A stretch of DNA of 7,044 nucleotides from Acidobacteriota bacterium (GTDB lineage: Bacteria; Acidobacteriota; Vicinamibacteria; Vicinamibacterales; SCN-69-37), in assembly GCA_024653875.1 (NCBI GenBank), contig JANLHE010000485.1:1-7044 (forward strand), written 5' to 3'. The notes below the pieces were generated by a model that was not told the DNA's origin, searched no databases, and was given only the letters and a program-made list of their open reading frames with translations. The position numbers and the translations under genes are program-made. This document shows positions 5,036 through 7,044 of this stretch, one piece after another (positions within the stretch are counted from its first letter, which is position 1; every line of letters begins with the position of its first letter).

Positions 5036-6619
5036 CTAACGATCGTTGCCGGAGTACGAGAGGTTGAAGCTCTTGTTGATGACCGGAAAGTCCGGAATGA
5101 TATTGCCGGGCATCACATGAACGAGCGCCGGCCAGTTCAGGGAGCTGGGATCGGTGACCTTGACGCGCGTGAGCGCGCCGTGATCATCGGTCGCCACCCA
5201 GTGGGTGCACGGTCCGCGCCACGCCTCCACCCACCCCAGCGCGGACGCGCGCGCGGGCAGTGCGTCGGGCAGCGTCGCGGCCCACGGCGTGTCCGGCAAC
5301 ACACGAAGCACTTGGTTCAGGATGGCCAGGGACTGTTCGATTTCGCGGGCGCGGATCATGAGCCGCGCCCTGACATCCCCGCCGTCTTCGACTGGCACCG
5401 TGAACTGCAGGCCCGCAAAGGCATCATGCGGATGATCACGGCGCAGGTCCGCGTCGATGCCGGACGCGCGCGCCGCGATGCCGACAATGCCCAGATCCTG
5501 CGCGGCCTGCCGCGTCAACGTGCCAGGACCGTCGACACGATCGGTGAAGGTGCCCGCGTCAACCAGCAGTCCAAAGAGATCCTCGAACTCCGTTTCGAAT
5601 GCGCGCAGGCGTGTCTGCAGGAGTTCCCGCCCGGAGGGAAGGAGATCGCGCCTGACGCCGCCCACACTGATGGTGCCCCGCAGTAACCGCGTGCCGAACA
5701 CCAGATCGTGCGTGCGGACCAACCGCTCGCGCAGCGCCTGGGCGCGGCTGGCGGCCACCGTGAACGCGACGTCGGTCGCAATCGCGCCGATGTCCGAGGT
5801 GTGGTTGTAGATCCGCTCAAGCTCCAGCAGGACCACCCGGATTGCCTGCGCGCGAGGGGGGACCTCGATGTGGCCGAGGCGCTCAATCGCATGCGCATAG
5901 GCCAGGGCATGGCCCACGGCCGTGTCACCGGAGATGGATTCCGCGAGGTATACCCCGTGGCGCCAGGGCAGTCGCTCGAAGCGCTTCTCGATGCCCTTGT
6001 GGACGTAGAACAGCCGGAGCTGCAGGTACAGGATTGGTTCTCCGGCCACGCCGAATCTGAAATGACCAGGCTCGATGATGCCGGCGTGGACGGGGCCCAC
6101 CGGCACCTGGAAGACGCCTTCCCCGGTCACGGGCCGGAACGGGTGATGGTCACCCGTCGCGCGCGGCACCGGCTGTTCGCCAGGAAAATCCTTTCGCAGT
6201 GCCCAGGCATTGTCCGGCCAGTCGTCGTGCAGGGCCACGCGGGTCGGATTAGGATGGCCCTCGGGGATGACGCCGTAGAGGTCCATCACCTCGCGCTCGA
6301 ACCAGTTCGCAGCCGGATGTGTCGCGGCGATCGACGGGACCGCCGGCGCCGCCGGATCGACAGGCGCCGTTAACAGCAGGAAGGTGTGCAGCTGCGGAAG
6401 GGACCAGACCTGGTGCAGCCTGAACTGGCCCGTGTGCGCGCGGTCGTCGCTGGCAAACAGCGACAGCAATCGTCCCTGCAGGTCGTGGCTCACATGATCG
6501 GCGAGTACCGGAAAATCGCGGGCCTCGACCTCGAGCAGCAGTTCGCCTGGACATCCCTCCCGGACCGTGTGTGCCGGGACGTGAAGCGCGGCCGCGACGG
6601 TGGCGGCGTGTTCGGTCAT
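5036..6619 (-). CDS. HyfG/HycE-like large subunit (NuoC-NuoD fusion) lacking [NiFe] cysteines
   Basis: This 527-residue catalytic-type subunit resembles HyfG/HycE. The NuoC (30-kDa) domain spans roughly 1-170 and carries NWFEREVMDLYGV at 105-117 and HPNPTRVALHDDWP at 122-135. The NuoD (49-kDa)/NiFe large-subunit domain starts at VGPVHAGIIEPGHFRF (174-189) and continues through LFYVHKGIEKRFE. In true hydrogenases two Cys pairs bind nickel and iron. Here the first motif reads ESISGDTAVGHA (227-238) and the C-terminus ends DFPVINKSFNLSYSGNDR with no Cys pair. The whole protein has only two cysteines, 23 and 471. It is therefore an Ehr-type, hydrogenase-like subunit, not a hydrogenase. The ATG at 6619 overlaps the preceding gene's TGA (ATGA), which indicates translational coupling. 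I rejected a longer 595-residue reading from 6823 because its extra 68 residues lie in the wrong frame of the HyfF-like gene and look unlike any domain. Confidence 0.93.
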   Translation of the reverse strand: MTEHAATVAAALHVPAHTVREGCPGELLLEVEARDFPVLADHVSHDLQGRLLSLFASDDRAHTGQFRLHQVWSLPQLHTFLLLTAPVDPAAPAVPSIAATHPAANWFEREVMDLYGVIPEGHPNPTRVALHDDWPDNAWALRKDFPGEQPVPRATGDHHPFRPVTGEGVFQVPVGPVHAGIIEPGHFRFGVAGEPILYLQLRLFYVHKGIEKRFERLPWRHGVYLAESISGDTAVGHALAYAHAIERLGHIEVPPRAQAIRVVLLELERIYNHTSDIGAIATDVAFTVAASRAQALRERLVRTHDLVFGTRLLRGTISVGGVRRDLLPSGRELLQTRLRAFETEFEDLFGLLVDAGTFTDRVDGPGTLTRQAAQDLGIVGIAARASGIDADLRRDHPHDAFAGLQFTVPVEDGGDVRARLMIRAREIEQSLAILNQVLRVLPDTPWAATLPDALPARASALGWVEAWRGPCTHWVATDDHGALTRVKVTDPSSLNWPALVHVMPGNIIPDFPVINKSFNLSYSGNDR

Positions 6620-7044
6620 GGCGTCCCCCATACCACCTGCGTGGCGGCATGTATCAGCGCCAGAAGCGGCGCCGGCAGATAGAACGCGGAGCCCACGGCC
6701 AGCACCGCGGCAATGCAGGCGACCGCAAGGGCAATGTCCATGCGCTCGGGCTCGACGACCGCCCCAGATGGCGCCGCCGGCGGTCCGGTGACAATGCGCC
6801 CGATCTGATACGCGAAGCCGCAAAACAGCGCAATCAATGCCGCGAGGAAGATGGACGTCGCGATCACGTGGGGCCCGGAAAACCCGGCCCTGAGGATCGT
6901 CATCTCACTGAAGAACAGCCCGAACGGGGGAGAGCCCGTGATGATCACGGCGGACAGCACCAGCAGGGCGCTGGCCACCGGGGCGCGCCCCAGTGTGCCC
7001 CCGCCAATGCGGTCGAGGTCGGAGGACCCATGCAGTTGCGCGAG
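6616..7044 (-). CDS. HyfF/NuoL-N family antiporter-like membrane subunit (N-terminus beyond window)
   Basis: Only the last 142 residues are inside the window; the frame is open to the right edge. The GTG at 6978 is internal, since codons upstream of it continue the family pattern (LDRIGGGTLGRAPVAS). The segment contains the conserved loop ITGSPPFGLFFSE (about 35-47 from the edge), which corresponds to the G-[LS]-P-P-F-x-x-F-x-[SA]-[EK] signature of Mrp/NuoL/M/N/HyfF proteins. Membrane helices lie near 23-48, 57-84 and 102-134, with a Pro/Ala-rich cytoplasmic or periplasmic connection between the last two. Known family members conduct protons or Na+ through the membrane arm of complex I-like enzymes. 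Its place directly before the HyfG-like gene, with an ATGA overlap, favours HyfF over NuoL/M. The short length after the signature also fits HyfF. Other membrane subunits (HyfB, C and E types) would be expected just beyond the window. Confidence 0.87.
   Translation of the reverse strand, partial: LAQLHGSSDLDRIGGGTLGRAPVASALLVLSAVIITGSPPFGLFFSEMTILRAGFSGPHVIATSIFLAALIALFCGFAYQIGRIVTGPPAAPSGAVVEPERMDIALAVACIAAVLAVGSAFYLPAPLLALIHAATQVVWGTP

Noticed and set aside
4102..5067. Long plus-strand open frame of 321 codons
   Set aside because: It is antisense to the ferredoxin-NuoB gene, whose cysteine motifs prove the minus-strand reading. No family resemblance.
4793..5686. Plus-strand open frame of 297 codons
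   Set aside because: It crosses the junction of two well-supported minus-strand genes and has no recognisable domain.
6620..6823. 68-residue N-terminal extension of the HyfG-like protein
   Set aside because: It overlaps the HyfF-like gene in another phase, is Arg/Gly/Cys/His-rich, and the ATG at 6619 has the operon-style ATGA overlap and starts at the expected place for a NuoC domain.
4162..7044. Reading the operon as a functional formate hydrogenlyase or H2-evolving hydrogenase
   Set aside because: The large subunit lacks both nickel-binding cysteine pairs, and no maturation or formate dehydrogenase gene is visible in this window.

Overview
The window is GC-rich, densely coding DNA. The best taxonomic clue is a complete duplicated FtsX/MacB-type permease with no ATPase beside it. 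This matches the ADOP family ('acidobacterial duplicated orphan permease'), which is strongly expanded in Acidobacteriota. Two short palindromic repeats of a kind I associate with such genomes fit this. I infer an environmental acidobacterium, perhaps from the Vicinamibacteria, but nothing here proves the lineage (no rRNA gene is present).

Layout. (1) Positions 1-1366, minus strand, hold a translation block: truB (tRNA pseudouridine-55 synthase) followed downstream by rpsO (ribosomal protein S15, cut by the left edge). The roughly 167-base spacer between them carries two perfect 10-bp stem-loops that share a core sequence. truB carries a 30-base repeat-like insert in frame, and its real start may be a CTG. 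(2) Positions 1390-3861, plus strand, hold the ADOP permease, which diverges from truB across a very short gap. (3) Positions 3752-7044, minus strand, hold the distal part of an operon for a membrane-bound complex related to hydrogenase-4, formate hydrogenlyase and complex I. In transcription order these are the C-terminus of a HyfF/NuoL-like antiporter subunit (cut by the right edge), a HyfG/HycE-like NuoC-NuoD fusion, a ferredoxin-NuoB-like (HyfH-HyfI) fusion, and a small two-helix membrane protein. The last gene overlaps the 3' end of the ADOP gene tail-to-tail by 110 bases.

Function. The HyfG-like subunit lacks both cysteine pairs that bind the [NiFe] centre. The complex is therefore very unlikely to make or consume H2 and fits the 'energy-converting hydrogenase-related' (Ehr) complexes. 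The retained iron-sulfur motifs (two ferredoxin clusters and one NuoB-type cluster) and the antiporter-like subunit suggest a ferredoxin-type electron path coupled to ion movement. Its electron donor and acceptor cannot be read from this window.

There are no tRNA or rRNA genes, CRISPR arrays, transposases or prophage genes. The only gene-free stretches are the truB-rpsO spacer and the short truB/ADOP divergence; all other gaps are under 25 bases.
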